DNA from: Malurus cyaneus samueli
Lineage: Eukaryota > Chordata > Aves > Passeriformes > Maluridae
Reading direction: 5' to 3'
DNA: 64,000 nucleotides
Assembly (NCBI GenBank): GCA_009741485.1
Contig: CM019228.1
Coordinates: forward strand, 13,119,755-13,183,754
The position numbers and the translations under genes were made by a program. The notes beneath the pieces were generated by a model. The model did not search any database. It saw only the letters and a program-made list of their open reading frames with translations, and was not told where the DNA came from. Of this stretch, positions 44,029 through 56,087 are shown in pieces; the first letter of the stretch is position 1, and every line of letters begins with the position of its first letter.

Positions 44029-47000
44029 GTTCAGCAGCCCCTGAATCACTCAGGCTCGCAGTTTCACGTGGCTGGCAGTGACTCACAGCCCTGGGAAGCG
44101 CCAGCAGCTCTCGGTACCTGCGAGAGCCGTGACATCAGCGGCACGGTGCCGTCCGAGCCGCCCCCGGCTCCTCCAGGTGATCCCTGAATTAGCCCCGCTG
44201 CCAATCCCGGCGGAGCCGCTGCCGCAACACGAGTGTGACGGAGACGAGCAGGGGGCTCTGCTTCCCTGTGCCTTCCCAGCACGAAGGTCCCGAGAGGAAA
44301 ACACGCCTCGGGAGAAGCTTTAGAGCTCTTTGCCCGCGATTCCCTGTGGGATTTGCGTCCCAGGGACAGCAGGGTTAGGCGTGCTGGGGAGCGCTCACAT
44401 TTATCCACCGGCTTTGCCAGAGTGGGAAATTAAACCCTGAATTTAAAGGGCTGTTTGCAAATGCTTCCTTTTAGAGGGAGACAGGTTCCTTCCTGGATGC
44501 TGAAGTGGCTGCTCCCAGCGCCTCCTGTACAGCTCCTGGATGCACCAATGTGGGCCAGGATTTTGTGTGCAATGTAACCAAAATACACCCGGGATCTGCA
44601 TCCCTGGGGAGGGAGCTTTCTCCTAGCTCTGCAGGAGCCACGACAGCTCTGCTTTCCTGTGCTGACACAGGTCCCAGCGCTGGGGGGCTGCAGTGACAAC
44701 ATTCCCTCCTCATCCCATGTCCCCAAATGCCACAACAGCCCCTCGGGGTGCTGGCTGGCTTCCCAAATCCCATTGGCACCAGGAATGGGGTCCCGCCTCC
44801 CAGACAGCTTTGCTTCCCCGCTTGCTCTGCTCTGCTCCCCGCACTGTTCCCTCAGGATAAATAGAGAATTTTCTAATGAAGCACCTCTCACCCAGCATAT
44901 ATTAAATAAATTTCAGTTGCCCTTTATTACACAATAATGGTAGTAAGATTTAATTACCCCTGCACCCAAAGGGGACGTGAATTTTAAGTGATAGGAATAA
45001 ATCTTCCCAGCAGTGCAATTGGGGTTGTGTGCTGTGGGGGGGTCAATCCCGGTGCAGCAGTGGGTGGTGGCAGAAAAATCCTTCCCGAGGAGTGCGGATC
45101 CCAAACTGAGACTGGGAGTGGATTACAAGGGTGAGACAGGTAAGGAGCAGCTGATCCCAGGAACCCAATTAAACAACCATGCTTAGTGGAGTTTCTGATC
45201 TGTGGCAGAGGCTAAAGAGGCAGGAAAATGTGGGGAAATCCAGGAGCTCAGTGAGATCAACAAGGCCAGAGTCCTGTGGGCTAGGACTGTGCTGCTCTCC
45301 TCACATTTGCTATCATTTTCCACTAGTTCAAATAATCCCCCTTTTTTTTTTTCCAGGTAAAGAAAACAGAAGAAAAGGCATTCTATGAGTGACTGTGTTT
45401 CCAGGGCTCTCAGCTGCACCTGTCTGGATTCCTGCAGAATCTGTGTCACCCAGAAACACCCCAGGCACAGACAGTTCATGCTGTGCTTTTGGCAGCACTG
45501 AGAGAAAAGTGTTCTCCAGGAGCAGAGGAGCTGGGGAGAGCTGGGAATGCAGGACTGGAGCAGCCCCAGCCCTTCTCCGGCAGCCCCAGCCCTGCCCTGG
45601 CCCTGCTTCTCAGATGTTCCTGAGCTACAGGTGAGGGCTGGGGCAGTGTTTGGGATGGCATTCGGGCACAAGGCACCCCGAGCCCTTTGCAGGGGCTCCA
45701 TTTGAGCATTTCCTGTCCCCCTGCCCCAGTTTTGCAGGTACTGGTGTTTTGTAGGTACTGGTGTAACAAGAACCATCTCAGATTGATTCCATGGCTGGTT
45801 CTGTCCTGCTCATCACAACATGATCCAAACAGGTTCAGTTTGGTTTTTCCAGGTGTAAAACTGAACTCATTTTTTCTGTTTCTCCTTCCCCCTTTTTTTT
45901 GCCGTCCGTTTTGCATCCTGGAATGACAGAGTGTGAGCTGAACACTTCCCTGTGAGCTGCTGGGGACCTGCAGCCCCCTGGGACCCCCGTGCCAGCCTTG
46001 CTCCCTCCCTGTGCCTGCAGGTCACGCCTGGCTGCTGCTCCTGGGCAGGCTGCCCCTCCAAGGACTTCCCAGGGAGGCAAAATCATCTGTGTGTCAGTGA
46101 GCAGGAGAACAAGGCTGACAGGACAGGGCTGACAGGTTTGGGTGTTGCTTTCAGCTGCTCCATGGGGTAGGAATGCCAGGCTGCAGGATCCCTGCCAGGC
46201 TCAGGGGGCTCCAGCTCAGAGGAGAGCCTGGCTTGGGGCTTTTTCCAAAACTGCAGCTTTTTGTCTGAGCTCATCAGAAAGAGGGGTCTGTGAGGCCATT
46301 GCAAACCTGGCACTCGTGATTCAGCTGCCTTGTCATGCCAAAATCCACGTCTCCATCCTCCAGTCACTGCTGCTGGAAGAACTGAATCGTGCCTCCTGTT
46401 TTCTCCGCCAGCTCTTTCACTCACTTTTCCATTCCAAGGAATGATAAAGGATGAGCTCTTCGGGCAGCGCAGGGCTCGGAGCTGACAAAGGCACTGGGTG
46501 ATTCATGGGCTGCCATTCATTGTGTTCTCTATTTTGGGATCCAGGATCTATTCTGGCCTCCAAACCATGTCCCTGCAGCGATGCAGGACACCCATCACTC
46601 CCTAGGACACCCCGGGATGGCCTTTGCAGCAGGGCCCAGCGCAGGGAGGATGGAATTCCATCCTTTGTTTATTTACCAGGCATAGATTTACAGGATCTGA
46701 GCAGGGCAGAGCTGGACTGTGCAGGGCAGATCTGCACAAGGATGTGGGGATCCAGTGCATTTTTTGGGAAGCAGTGGGAAATACCTGCATGTTGCAGGCA
46801 GAGCTGACCCAGTAAGGCCAGTTCCACATCAAATATTCACATTGCTAGTCCAGCCCTGCTCCTGTGGGTCAGGGCAGCCTGAACACACTGACCACAGACC
46901 TGTTCCTGCACCCAGCAGCATTCCTGGTCACTCCATCTGTGGCTGTGCTTCAGCTCCTGCTGCCCTCGCTGCTCATGTGGATCCACAGCCCATGTGGATA

Positions 47001-47357
47001 AAACCCCTGCTGTGTTCAAACAAGGGCAATGCCCCAGCATTTCCTCTCCCTGCCACTGCTCAGTAATTACACCTGAACTTCTGAAGCAATTCCAAAATTA
47101 ATGAGGTGACAGCCACCCCACAGATTGTAATCGCAGCCCTTTGGGCTGAGGGAGAGCTCATTCCTGGCTAATTGCTGATGGACTGATTAGGTGGGAACTG
47201 GTGGCCATGCGGCTGATGGTGGGGTCAGCTTTGCTACACGAGGACCTGGCTCCAGGAGTGTTTCCCCACAAGTTCTCCATGGTCTGCTTGTTCCCTGCCT
47301 GTTCCTCCCTGCTGGGCTGCTGCTGAGAGCAAGGATGTGGAAATTTGGCTGTGGGAG
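44029..47357. other. Unassigned sequence with a CpG-rich patch and an AT-rich block
   Basis: Bases 44,060-44,340 are CpG-dense ('ggcacggtgccgtccgagcc', 'cccggcggagccgctgccgc') and could be a small CpG island. Bases 44,850-45,010, containing 'cccagcatatattaaataaa' and 'gtaagatttaattacccctg', are AT-rich and have the texture of conserved non-coding DNA. No gene is recognised; frames are under 200 codons on both strands. Confidence 0.35.
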
Positions 47358-47703
47358 TGATGCCTTAGGATTTTTAGCTTCTATATTTTCATGTATCTGT
47401 GTTCTTGTCTTTCTCCAGTGTTCAGCACTGAGCTCCTGCTCTCCCATCTTTAGACAAAACAATTCCTCTCTGGGCCTGAAATCCAAGGACACCTCGCTGC
47501 CTCAGAGCCCCAAAATATGGAAACAACAGAGAATTGGGGGAGCAAGTTTGGGGTGGTTGACATCAGCACCTGTAAAGATCATTGGAGAATTAGGACCCAA
47601 TGTGTTCATAAAACAGAACTTATAAAAGGTGAAGATCTCATGACTCGGGGTCCATTTTGGGTGCAGCCTCAGGGGTTTTGTCTGCCCTCAATGTACCCCA
47701 CAG
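47358..47703 (+). mobile_element. LTR-A copy 4, 3'-truncated
   Basis: It starts TGATGCCTTAGGATTTTTAG and follows copies 2 and 3 through the TATA region 'cttataaaaggtgaagatct' to 'ctgccctcaatgtacccc'. The last ~80 bp of the family, including the ATTAAA region and GGCATCA end, are missing. Without the right end no target duplication can be checked. Confidence 0.82.
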
Positions 47704-48633
47704 GATCTGGAGATCTGAATTATCTTCAAAGCAGCCCCGGCCCAGACACTCCACCCATGGAGAGGGCCATGGAGCAGGGCACTGGGACAGCCTGGCACTG
47801 CTCTGTGTTCTCAGTGGTGACACTGGTGCCTGTGGGGCTGCGGTCCCACGAGGATTCCCAGCTGTTCCTGCTGTGTGTTCCTGGCTCCTGATGGGGAATC
47901 ACACCCTCAGCTCAGCTCGAGCTGCACAGCTGGACAGGTCCTTTATGGGTGAAGATACTCTGAAGAGTCACAGGGAAGGAGGAAGGAAAGAAAGGGAACC
48001 CCGAGCAGAGCACAGCAGGAGCCCCTGAGCCCCGCTCAGGGTGTGCAGGGGCTGGGGAGAGCAGCCTGGAAACCAGGAGGGGCTCATTTTGGGGGCTGCA
48101 TTTCCCTCAACTCAGGAGGAACTGCTCTTTCCAGGCTCCTTTGCCTGGTCCTGACTGTCCTTTAATGAGCCAAAATCTCGAGTGCAGCAGCTTGAAGATC
48201 AGACCAGGTAACGCAGGGGCAGCTTAGGGGGCCCCTGCCCTCAGTGCCAGCAGAAAGGAGGCAGGAATTTGGGGGCTAAAAAGCTCTTTACACACTCAGT
48301 AACAATATTTTAGAGCTTTTTATGTTCCAGTCTCTCCTCAATAAATAATTTCTGGCTGCAAATGGCACTGACTGCTCCTGCAGCTGCCCCAGCATTCAGG
48401 TAGCAGGGAGGTGAGGAGAGGAACATGAGTTTTTCCTGGTCCTGGAGTGTTTCTTCCAGCCACTGCTCCTCCAAGGCAGCCTCTCCAGCTGCCATCCCCG
48501 GTGTCTGCTTTGGAAAGGTGTTTGGATGTCTGGTTGCAGCGTGAAAACACAGAGCACTTTATTTACCTGTAGGAAATGTGTCTCCTATTTATCTTGTCGG
48601 AAATGGCAGGCCTGTCTGGCCCGGGGCTGCTGC
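47704..48633. other. Unassigned sequence
   Basis: No gene or repeat recognised. Confidence 0.35.
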
Positions 48634-48807
48634 TCAGGCTGGCTCTGCAGGGCCCTCCTGATGAATTGTGTGCTCATTCTGCCCAGAGTCAGCCTCTGAA
48701 AAGATGCTATCAGGGCTGGGTTCATCTGTAATATTAACTTCAACTGGAGCATCTTCAGCACAAGATGCTTTTTTTTTCTTTTTTTTTTCCCCAAGAGTAG
48801 TTTCCAT
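48634..48807 (-). CDS. Small coding-like frame, 57 codons, unknown
   Basis: Minus-strand ATG at 48,805-48,807 in a strong context (A at -3, G at +4), stop TGA at 48,634-48,636. The product would start METTLGE, then six Lys, then an acidic Ser/Glu/Asp-rich tail ending EGPAEPA. The composition is more protein-like than other short frames here. Upstream in the same frame (about 48,829-48,900 on minus) another open piece ends at a GTATGT that resembles a splice donor. It could be a terminal exon, a decayed retrocopy or chance. I do not recognise the family. The run of A's is prone to sequencing error. Confidence 0.15.
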   Translation of the reverse strand: METTLGEKKKKKKASCAEDAPVEVNITDEPSPDSIFSEADSGQNEHTIHQEGPAEPA

Positions 48808-50601
48808 TTTATTTCTTTTACAAAGTCAAAAACATACCAATTCTTTATCCAATGCTTTTACATCAGATCCACAGCAAACTAAATCATGTGCTCTTAGAGA
48901 ACTAATACCACCACTAATTCATCATCTGGGTTCCGAAAAATTAAGAAAATGAAGGGATAGGATCTGCATCTCAGATTTGATCAGCACCACTGCATCGGTG
49001 TTCAGGTTTTTTCAAAGTACAAAAATGTTAGCCCCAGATCATTTCTCACATCTTACTTGAACGATTCCTGTAAGTGGCTGAGCCAGGGCAAGAATTGAGC
49101 CTGGAGAGGGACAGAAGAAGGAAATCACGGTGAAAATGAATCCCAGACACTCTGTGGTTTGAGGCTTCTGAATCAGAAAGGCTAAAGCTGCTCCAGGTGC
49201 TGCAGGAAGCAAAGGGCTCAGAGAATGCAGATCCCAGAGGTGGCAGCTTTGCCTCTCTCTCAAGCTGGGATTCCTGCATTTCCCAGTGGGGTAAGTCCCC
49301 ACTCACTGGGCTCACTGGTTGTCCAGGGACTTCTGTCCTGCTGCCCTGTGGCCCTAAGACTGAACACTGGGGTTTTAATGCCCAGCCAGCCTGCCAGCTC
49401 TGATTCCATGAGGGGATGTGGAGTCCTGGCCTCACTGACCATGGCACCCCTTGTCTGTCCCCGGAGGGCACCGGGGCTCTCTGGGCTCCCCACTTTGACC
49501 CTGCTCTTGTGCAGGCTTTTCCAGGCTGGCAGCTGCTTTCCAGGCAGGATTCCTGCAGCCCCATTCGGCCAAGATCTGCTCAGGGGGAGGAGCATTCCCA
49601 GGGCTGTGAAACTGTAATTTGTGTGAAATTGGGATGTGGTGGATCTGAGCAGGGCTGCAGCTGCTGGAAACTCTCTACAGGGCCCCACACCCCTGGAACC
49701 AGCCCAGTTCTCAAAAAAGGGGTAGAACTGGCCCCAGGCCTTCAAATTCCAGCTATGAGAGGCTTTCCTCTCACACCCACCCACAAGGGTGTGCTGAAGT
49801 GACCAAAATCTCCAAAGGACCCAGACCCACTCTGGCCAGGAACTCTCAGAGAGGATTTAATGCCCAGTGAGAGTCTCCTCAACTCAGGAACCTCATTGAA
49901 GCCCTAAAACTGCCCAAGCAGCCTCATGTAATCTCAGAAACTCAGAAAAGGAGCTTTACCACATTCTAAAACCATTTATGGGTTCGAGGTCAGCAAAACA
50001 AACCAAAAATTTTAAATTTTGCTGTTTTAAGTTGAAAAACAACCCCTCAGGCGTGCCCCACCAAAAGCTACTCCTGCTTTCAATTGGTTGACAATAATTT
50101 TGAGACTCTTCTGATGGAAATGCAGATCACAGAGGTTTGTGAGTGAGCAGCAGGGTCAGTAGAGATTCTGAAATTCATGGCAAGTTTACAGTAAATTATT
50201 TATTACAAATAGGAGTTACCTTTGTGGATCGCTTAGCATGGAATGAAGTCCCGAGGTGACGTCTGAGTCCATCTCTGTGTCTGTTCTCATCATCCCCACA
50301 AAATCCTCTCCCTGTGAGCTCCATGAAGGGCTCAGTCATGGGCACACAGACGGGAAGCCTTTCCTGGTGCTGCTACAAAGGGCACGAGCCAGAAAGAAAA
50401 ATATTCACAGCAGAGAGCCTGAACTTCACTGCTTCCACACAGCTCCTCTCTCTGAACCAGCTGATCACAGCTGTGCACCAAGAAAAGCAAAAATTCTCCT
50501 TCAGCACTTCCAGTGCCTCGGAGAACCAGTGAAGGTGGAAAAAGGTGATGCTGGAGGGGCTGATCCCCTGTGAGTGCCCATCCTCTGCTCTGGGGGAGGC
50601 A
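48808..50601. other. Unassigned sequence
   Basis: Bases 48,810-49,060 are AT-rich. The remainder is GC-richer with overlapping short frames. No repeat family recognised. Confidence 0.35.
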
Positions 50602-50856
50602 GGAGCTGCTCTGGGGTGGGGTTTTCTCATGTATTGGGGTCCCAGAGCAGCTCTGGAGTGGAGTTTTCTCATCTATTGGGGTCCTGGAGCCGCTCTGGGG
50701 TGGGGTTTCCTTGTATACTGGGGTCCCAGAGCAGCTCTGGGGTGGTGTTTTCTCATGTATTGGGGTGGCAGCTCTGGTGGGTTTTTCCTATTGGGGTTCT
50801 GGAGTGGCTCTGGAGTGGGGTTTTCTCATGTATTGGGGTCCCAAAGCAGCTCTGGC
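50602..50856 (+). repeat. Minisatellite, unit 42 bp, about 6 copies
   Basis: Units like 'gagcagctctggggtggggt' followed by 'tttctcatgtattggggtcc'. Most copies are 42 bp and one is shortened to about 31 bp (50,766-50,801). As 42 is a multiple of three, plus frames of 133-189 codons stay open and repeat in phase; these are not supported as genes. Confidence 0.88.
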
Positions 50857-51451
50857 CCCTCTCTGGCTCCCTGGCGAGGGTCACACTGCTCATACATATC
50901 CCCACAGCCCGGGGTGCCCTGTTCCCCGTGTCCTCTCCTGTGCTGCTCCCTCCTCCATCCTGGGGGTTTGATGCCATTTCCCACTTTCCCCGTTCTCCTC
51001 TCCTCTCCTCCTGCTCAGCACCCGGGACAGTGCCCGCAGTCGGTCAGTGGAGCCCGTCCATTCCCGGTACCCACAGCCTCTCCCACAGCACAGGGATCCC
51101 CGGGTGCTGATTGATTCCCAGCCCTGCCAAACTCTGCATTTCCTTACTGGGGTGGGGCTGTCCGTGTGCTTCAGTCACACACAGAACTCTGCCGTGTGAA
51201 ATGCCAGCTCTGATCCTGCTGGGCTGCCGGGGTCTGTGTCACGGGAACAGGGGTAAAACCGGGTCCAAAGAGGATTCAGACCCGGCTGCTGGGAGGATCC
51301 TGGGAGAAGCAGCAAAAAACCTGCCCGGGGAGTGCCCATCCCTGGGGGGTTCAAAGCCATGTGGATGTGGCACCTGGGGACACAGGGCAATGCTGGGGGA
51401 ATGGTCTGACCCAATGGCCTTAAGGAGCTTTTACAACCTCAGTGATCCCAT
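50857..51451. other. Unassigned spacer
   Basis: About 595 bp, GC-rich, no gene or repeat recognised. Confidence 0.35.
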
Positions 51452-51954
51452 TGAGCCTGGTGATTTTTGCATTTCCTTTTAATGTACCTTTTTATATTTT
51501 TATACCCCATTTACACATTTTCTGTACCCTTAGCCTGCTTGTAATTCCTGTAGCCTGATATTTCAGCTTAGTTTAGGGTTTGCTGGCAGAGAGACCAAAC
51601 ATCCTCAGGAAGGGTCAGTGTGCCCTTCTTCTTAAACCCGAGCTCCAGCCTTGGGTGAAGCCTTCTCTATGGAATATCCTGTGTAAACTGGGCTCTGGCC
51701 TCATCCAGGGGGGATTCATTAGAAAAGGGGGACATTAATGCATTTGTTAAGTTTCTTATTGGGGGAATTCCAGACAGCTATGCTAATTTGTGTAATCTAT
51801 AAAACTTGTATCTGTGCTATACTGGTGTGCATTTTCCAATGTTACAGTGTATTTTCCGTTGAGTTGTGCACCTGGGATCCCATAAAAATACCGAGGTAAA
51901 ATGCCTTTCGTCCCCTTAACCCTGTCTGTGTGACAATTAAAAGTCTCCTTTAGA
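51452..51954 (+). mobile_element. Solo LTR, family LTR-B (copy 4), diverged
   Basis: It follows the family from 'tgagcctggtgatttttgca' through 'gtaattcctgtagcctgata', 'gggtgaagccttctctatgg', the TATA region 'taatctataaaacttgtatc' and 'tgacaattaaaagtctcc'. It has an extra internal ~18-bp duplication near 51,834-51,860 (two 'gtgtgcattttcc / gtgtattttcc' pieces). Termini are worn, so a target duplication is not certain; CCCA occurs on both sides (51,447-51,450 and 51,955-51,958). Confidence 0.82.
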
Positions 51955-52070
51955 CCCACGAGGTCCTTTGTGTATCAGGATGGAGCTTTTCCCTAAATTC
52001 TGGATGGTGGTGCTGGATGCACCCAGAGAGAGTTCCATCCCTGTCAGACTGAGGTGGGGTCCAAAAAAGG

Positions 52071-52817
52071 GCTGCTCTGAGGGGCTGCTCTGAGGGGGAT
52101 CTGAGGGGCTGCTCTGAGGGGCTGATCTGAGGGGCTGCTCTGAGGGGCTGCTCTGAGGGGCCGATCTGAGGGGCTGCTCTGAGGGGGATCTGAGGGGCTG
52201 ATCTGAGGGGCTGATCTGAGGGGCTGATCTGAGGGGCTGTCTGAGGGGTGATCTGAGGGGCTGTCTGAGGGGCTGTCTGAGGGGCTGATCTGAGGGGATG
52301 ATCTGAGGGGATGATCTGAGGGGATGATCTGAGGGGTGATCTGAGGGGCCGATCTGAGGGGCTGATCTGAGGGGTGATCTGAGGGGCTGTCTGAGGGGCT
52401 GCTCTGAGGGGCTGATCTGAGGGGTGATCTGAGGGGCCGATCTGAGGGGCTGATCTGAGGGGATGATCTGAGGGGTGATCTGAGGGGATGATCTGAGGGG
52501 ATGATCTGAGGGGTGATCTGAGGGGTGATCTGAGGGGTGATCTGAGGGGTGATCTGAGGGGTGATCTGAGGGGATGATCTGAGGGGTGATCTGAGGGGTG
52601 ATCTGAGGGGTGATCTGAGGGGTGATCTGAGGGGATGATCTGAGGGGTGATCTGAGGGGATGATCTGAGGGGATGATCTGAGGGGATGATCTGAGGGGTG
52701 ATCTGAGGGGATGATCTGAGGGGCCGATCTGAGGGGCTGATCTGAGGGGATGATCTGAGGGGATGATCTGAGGGGCTGATCTGAGGGGATGATCTGAGGG
52801 GCTGATCTGAGGGGCTG
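52071..52817 (+). repeat. Minisatellite TGATCTGAGGGG(A/C), unit 12-14 bp
   Basis: About 55-60 imperfect units of (C/A)TGATCTGAGGGG, 12-bp TGATCTGAGGGG and GCTGTCTGAGGGG, with a more GCTGCTCTGAGGGG-rich left end. Minus frames of up to 333 codons (Ser-Asp-His-Pro-Leu-Arg repeats) are artefacts. Each unit supplies one GGGG run. Confidence 0.94.
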
Positions 52818-53289
52818 CTGCACTCTGCTGGGCCACCCAGGCAGTCAGAGCCCCCCAAAAGGGACAAACCTCTCCCACTGCCACTGAACAAACCCACTCC
52901 CAACCTTATTGTGGTGTCCATCTGTGCATGGTCCCTGGACACAGGTCCCACAGCAGCCCTGCAGAGCTATGATGGAGCAGGGATGTCGTAGGGGGCCCTT
53001 TGAGTGTTCCAGAGAGTTCTGTGTCGTTTAGGGCAGGGATGAGCCCAATTGAGCCTCTCCCCATCTGTGCACAGGGCACTGCAGCAGCACAGCTGCTCCA
53101 GAGACGCTTTGGGGACGCGATGCTGTCCCCCAGCTCAGCCCAGGTCACCTCCTCCAGCTCTGCTGCTGCTCATGGCCACGGTCACCTTGCCTCTTACGGA
53201 GTTTTCCCCATTTCCCAGCACACATTCCGACCTCACCATGTTCATGTTCCATTTGTTACAGGAGAGACGATGGCAGAACATTCCACAGA
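52818..53289. other. Unassigned spacer
   Basis: About 470 bp, no gene or repeat recognised. Confidence 0.35.
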
Positions 53290-53600
53290 AATACTGAGAT
53301 TGGAAAATCCCTCCAAGGTCATGGAGTCCAACCTGTGACCCTTCCCCACTTTGTCCCCAGTCCAGAGCACTCAGTGCCACCTCCAGCCTTTTCTTGGACA
53401 CTCCAGGGATGGGCACTCCAAACCTCCCTGGGCAGCCCCTGCCAAAGCCTGGCCACTCTTTCCATGGAGAAATTTCTCCTGATGTCCAACCTGTCCCTCC
53501 CCTGGCCCAGCCTGAGGCCCTTTCCTCCCGTCCTGAGGATCTGCAGGGTCCATCCCACCTGGCCTTCTCCTGGGATCAGCTGCTTTTTCCCTGATTCCCT
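53290..53600 (-). mobile_element. CR1 LINE fragment, older subtype
   Basis: 'aaaatccctccaaggtcatg' and 'gagtccaacctgtgaccctt', then 'gggcagcccctgccaaagcc' and 'atttctcctgatgtccaacc'. This is the reverse complement of a CR1-type 3' end distinct from the two subtypes above. Confidence 0.7.
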
Positions 53601-55499
53601 GGAGCCCTCTAGACTTTCCCTGAGCACTGGGTTTTGCCCGAGGTCTTTTTCTCGCTGCCTGAGCTGATAAAAGGCAGAACTCGTGTCTTTTGTGTGCAAG
53701 GCTGAAATCTGATTGATCGTCCCATGCCTGGCTCTCAGGGTGAGGTGTGTGATAGTCTGGCTTTTCATTCTGTTATCGCTCTAGATTTTATTTCTCATTC
53801 CAGCGAGAATCTTTAAATTGCACTCTTTGGACAATAATTGCCAGCAGAAATACAACTTCTTTTCACGAATTTTAATGCTGCTCCTAAGCCTGGATGCAGC
53901 TCCTTTTGGAGCCTTTTTTTCAGGGGACTTCAGCCCTGTTCTAAATTTCTTCTTTTCCCAGTTATTTTTGGGATGATCCCCTCAGAGCAAATGCTCAGCA
54001 TTGTTGCAAAAGCTGAGATCCTTGCAGAGACATTTCCACTGTTAGATTTGCTCTCACAACTCCACATTTGTGGCTCCAGGACCTTTGCCTTCCCCAGCTC
54101 TCAGGATCCACCAGGAATGCCCCATGGAAATGCAGTCAGTGCAGCACTCCTCAGGCAAGGGACTGGGGGGGATTTTCCTGCCTTTTTCAACCACAGTTGA
54201 TAAATACAGGTGTGTGTGCAGCTGAGATCCCTTCAGAACCCCTCAGTACCCAGGATTTCCCTGAACCTGGCAGCATATTGCTCCAGGAGTTTTGCATTTC
54301 AAAGCATTCCGTGCATCCAGGCCTTTTGGGAATTTGTTGTGGCTCCCACACCAGATTCAGCAAATCCAGGCCTTTCTCCAGCTGTCAGCACTTCCCTGTG
54401 CTCCCAGTGCAGCCCTGTCCCAAACTGGGGCTGTGCAGGGATGATCCAGTGCTCCTGGGTTTGCTCCCAGTCCTGAGGGGCAGAGGATGGATCGGCCTGT
54501 GCTGTGTCCTTGGCATCCTGGCAGAGGAGATGCTCACATGGGTGTCCCAGGAACACAGACCTGGATACAATCCCACTGCAGACCTTTTTTCAAGGCTCCT
54601 AAAGCAGGGGTTTTCCCCTCATTATTGTCCCAGAGCTTTAGTCTATGGCTGTTCCACATCCTGTGATTCCAACCCCAAATGCTGCCACATCCAGGTGGTG
54701 CCAGAGGACACTTGGATCCCATGGATCACATTCCAAATCGGCTCCTGGAGAGCCTGGAGGGTCCAAGCCTGTGGAAAGCTTTAGCAGGGTGTCCCCCAGT
54801 GTCACAGGGTGTGCCAACCGTGCCACAGTTCACGTGTGAGGAGCAGAGGGGAGCGGCCAGGCTGTGCCCTCCCACCGGGAACAGATGAAATCCCACAGGG
54901 ATGTGGCTGTAATCTCAGCTCTGCTCTTCCTCTTCCCCTCTGGAAGAAAACTTTGTGTTTGTGAGCTCCACCTGGGCTTTGATCCCTGCTCTGGGCAGGC
55001 CCTGGAGGCATTGCCACCCTGCCCAGCACAGCTGCTCTGTCCCAGGGGAACACAAGCCATGGAGTTCTTCACCTGCTCCTTCCGTCCAGGCAGAGAATGA
55101 CACGAACCATTTGGGATTCTGGGCATCTGTGGAGAATTTTTTCAGCAGAATTCCCACATCCCCTGCCCCAGTGCTCGGTTTTCCTGGAGTGCATGGAGGA
55201 TCCATAGCCCCTTCTGGTGTAAATCATATTTCTCACTCTGCCAAGGATTTTTCTTGTTGGAAATAGGGTGTCCCCATTCTCCACAGCGTGACAGTGGTGA
55301 GGGGCTGGGCAAGCAAAGCATGGCCCCAGCCAGCCCCAACCTGAGCAGCTGGGCTGGGGAGGCCTGGGGGAGAAACTCCAAACTGTGGCCATTTCTTTTT
55401 AATTTTTTGAAGAGAGGAGATTCACAAGCTCCAGGGAAGTGCTAAAGCCACCACTGTTATTGTCTCTGGAAGTGTTGTCAGCTCCTGTGCAGAAAGGAA
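53601..55499. other. Unassigned sequence
   Basis: Bases 53,760-53,880 are AT-rich and might be conserved non-coding DNA. Otherwise GC-rich with no recognised gene; the 238-codon plus frame at 54,068-54,784 has no motif. Confidence 0.35.
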
Positions 55500-55655
55500 G
55501 AGCCACATTCCCACTGGCAGTGTCCAAGGCCAGGCTGAATGGGGCTCTGAGCACCCTGGGGTGGTGGGAGGTGTCCCTGCCATTGCAGGGGTGGGAATGG
55601 ATAAGCCTTAAGGTCCCTTCCCACCCAAACCATTCCATGATTCCGTGAGTCAGTG
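55500..55655 (+). mobile_element. CR1 LINE 3' end, short
   Basis: 'gcagtgtccaaggccaggct', 'gtgggaggtgtccctgccat', 'ccttaaggtcccttcccacc', 'aaaccattccatgattccgt'. It has a good tail but only about 155 bp, i.e. strongly 5'-truncated. Confidence 0.85.
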
Positions 55656-56087
55656 CCTTTCCTGAGCCCAGCATGATTTGAAACAAGGATCTGCAGAATT
55701 GGTGACCAGCTCTGCCGGTGCCCCAGGGCCACCAGCCTCTTTCCACACCTTTGGAATCCAGCTGGATTCCCAGAGCAGCTCTGTCTTGTGCCCCAGCCCC
55801 ACCATGTGACATTCAGGGTCACAGGCACAGGGCTCGGGCTCAGCTGCCACCATTCCCTGCTGCTGTCAGCACTTCATTTCCTGCTCTGTGGGTTTTACCA
55901 GAAATTACCTTTTTTATTGTCATGTTTCTGTTTCAGATCAATAAGAGATAACGGGCAGCACCGGGCTGGGAAAAGATCCCTGGGAGAAATTTTCCCTTGG
56001 AGGGAGGAGAGCAAAATTAACACTACAAAGGTTAAATCCACAGAATGGGTTTAATCCCTGAATTTAGCAGAGTTGTTCTCAATATCT
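55656..56087. other. Unassigned spacer
   Basis: About 430 bp with no recognised gene or repeat. Confidence 0.35.

Noticed and set aside
49975..50000. tRNA B-box-like 'gggttcgaggtc'
   Set aside because: No A box or cloverleaf could be found around it.
51937..52951. 315- and 333-codon minus frames rich in Ser-Asp-His-Pro-Leu-Arg
   Set aside because: Direct products of the TGATCTGAGGGG array; all three minus frames are open.
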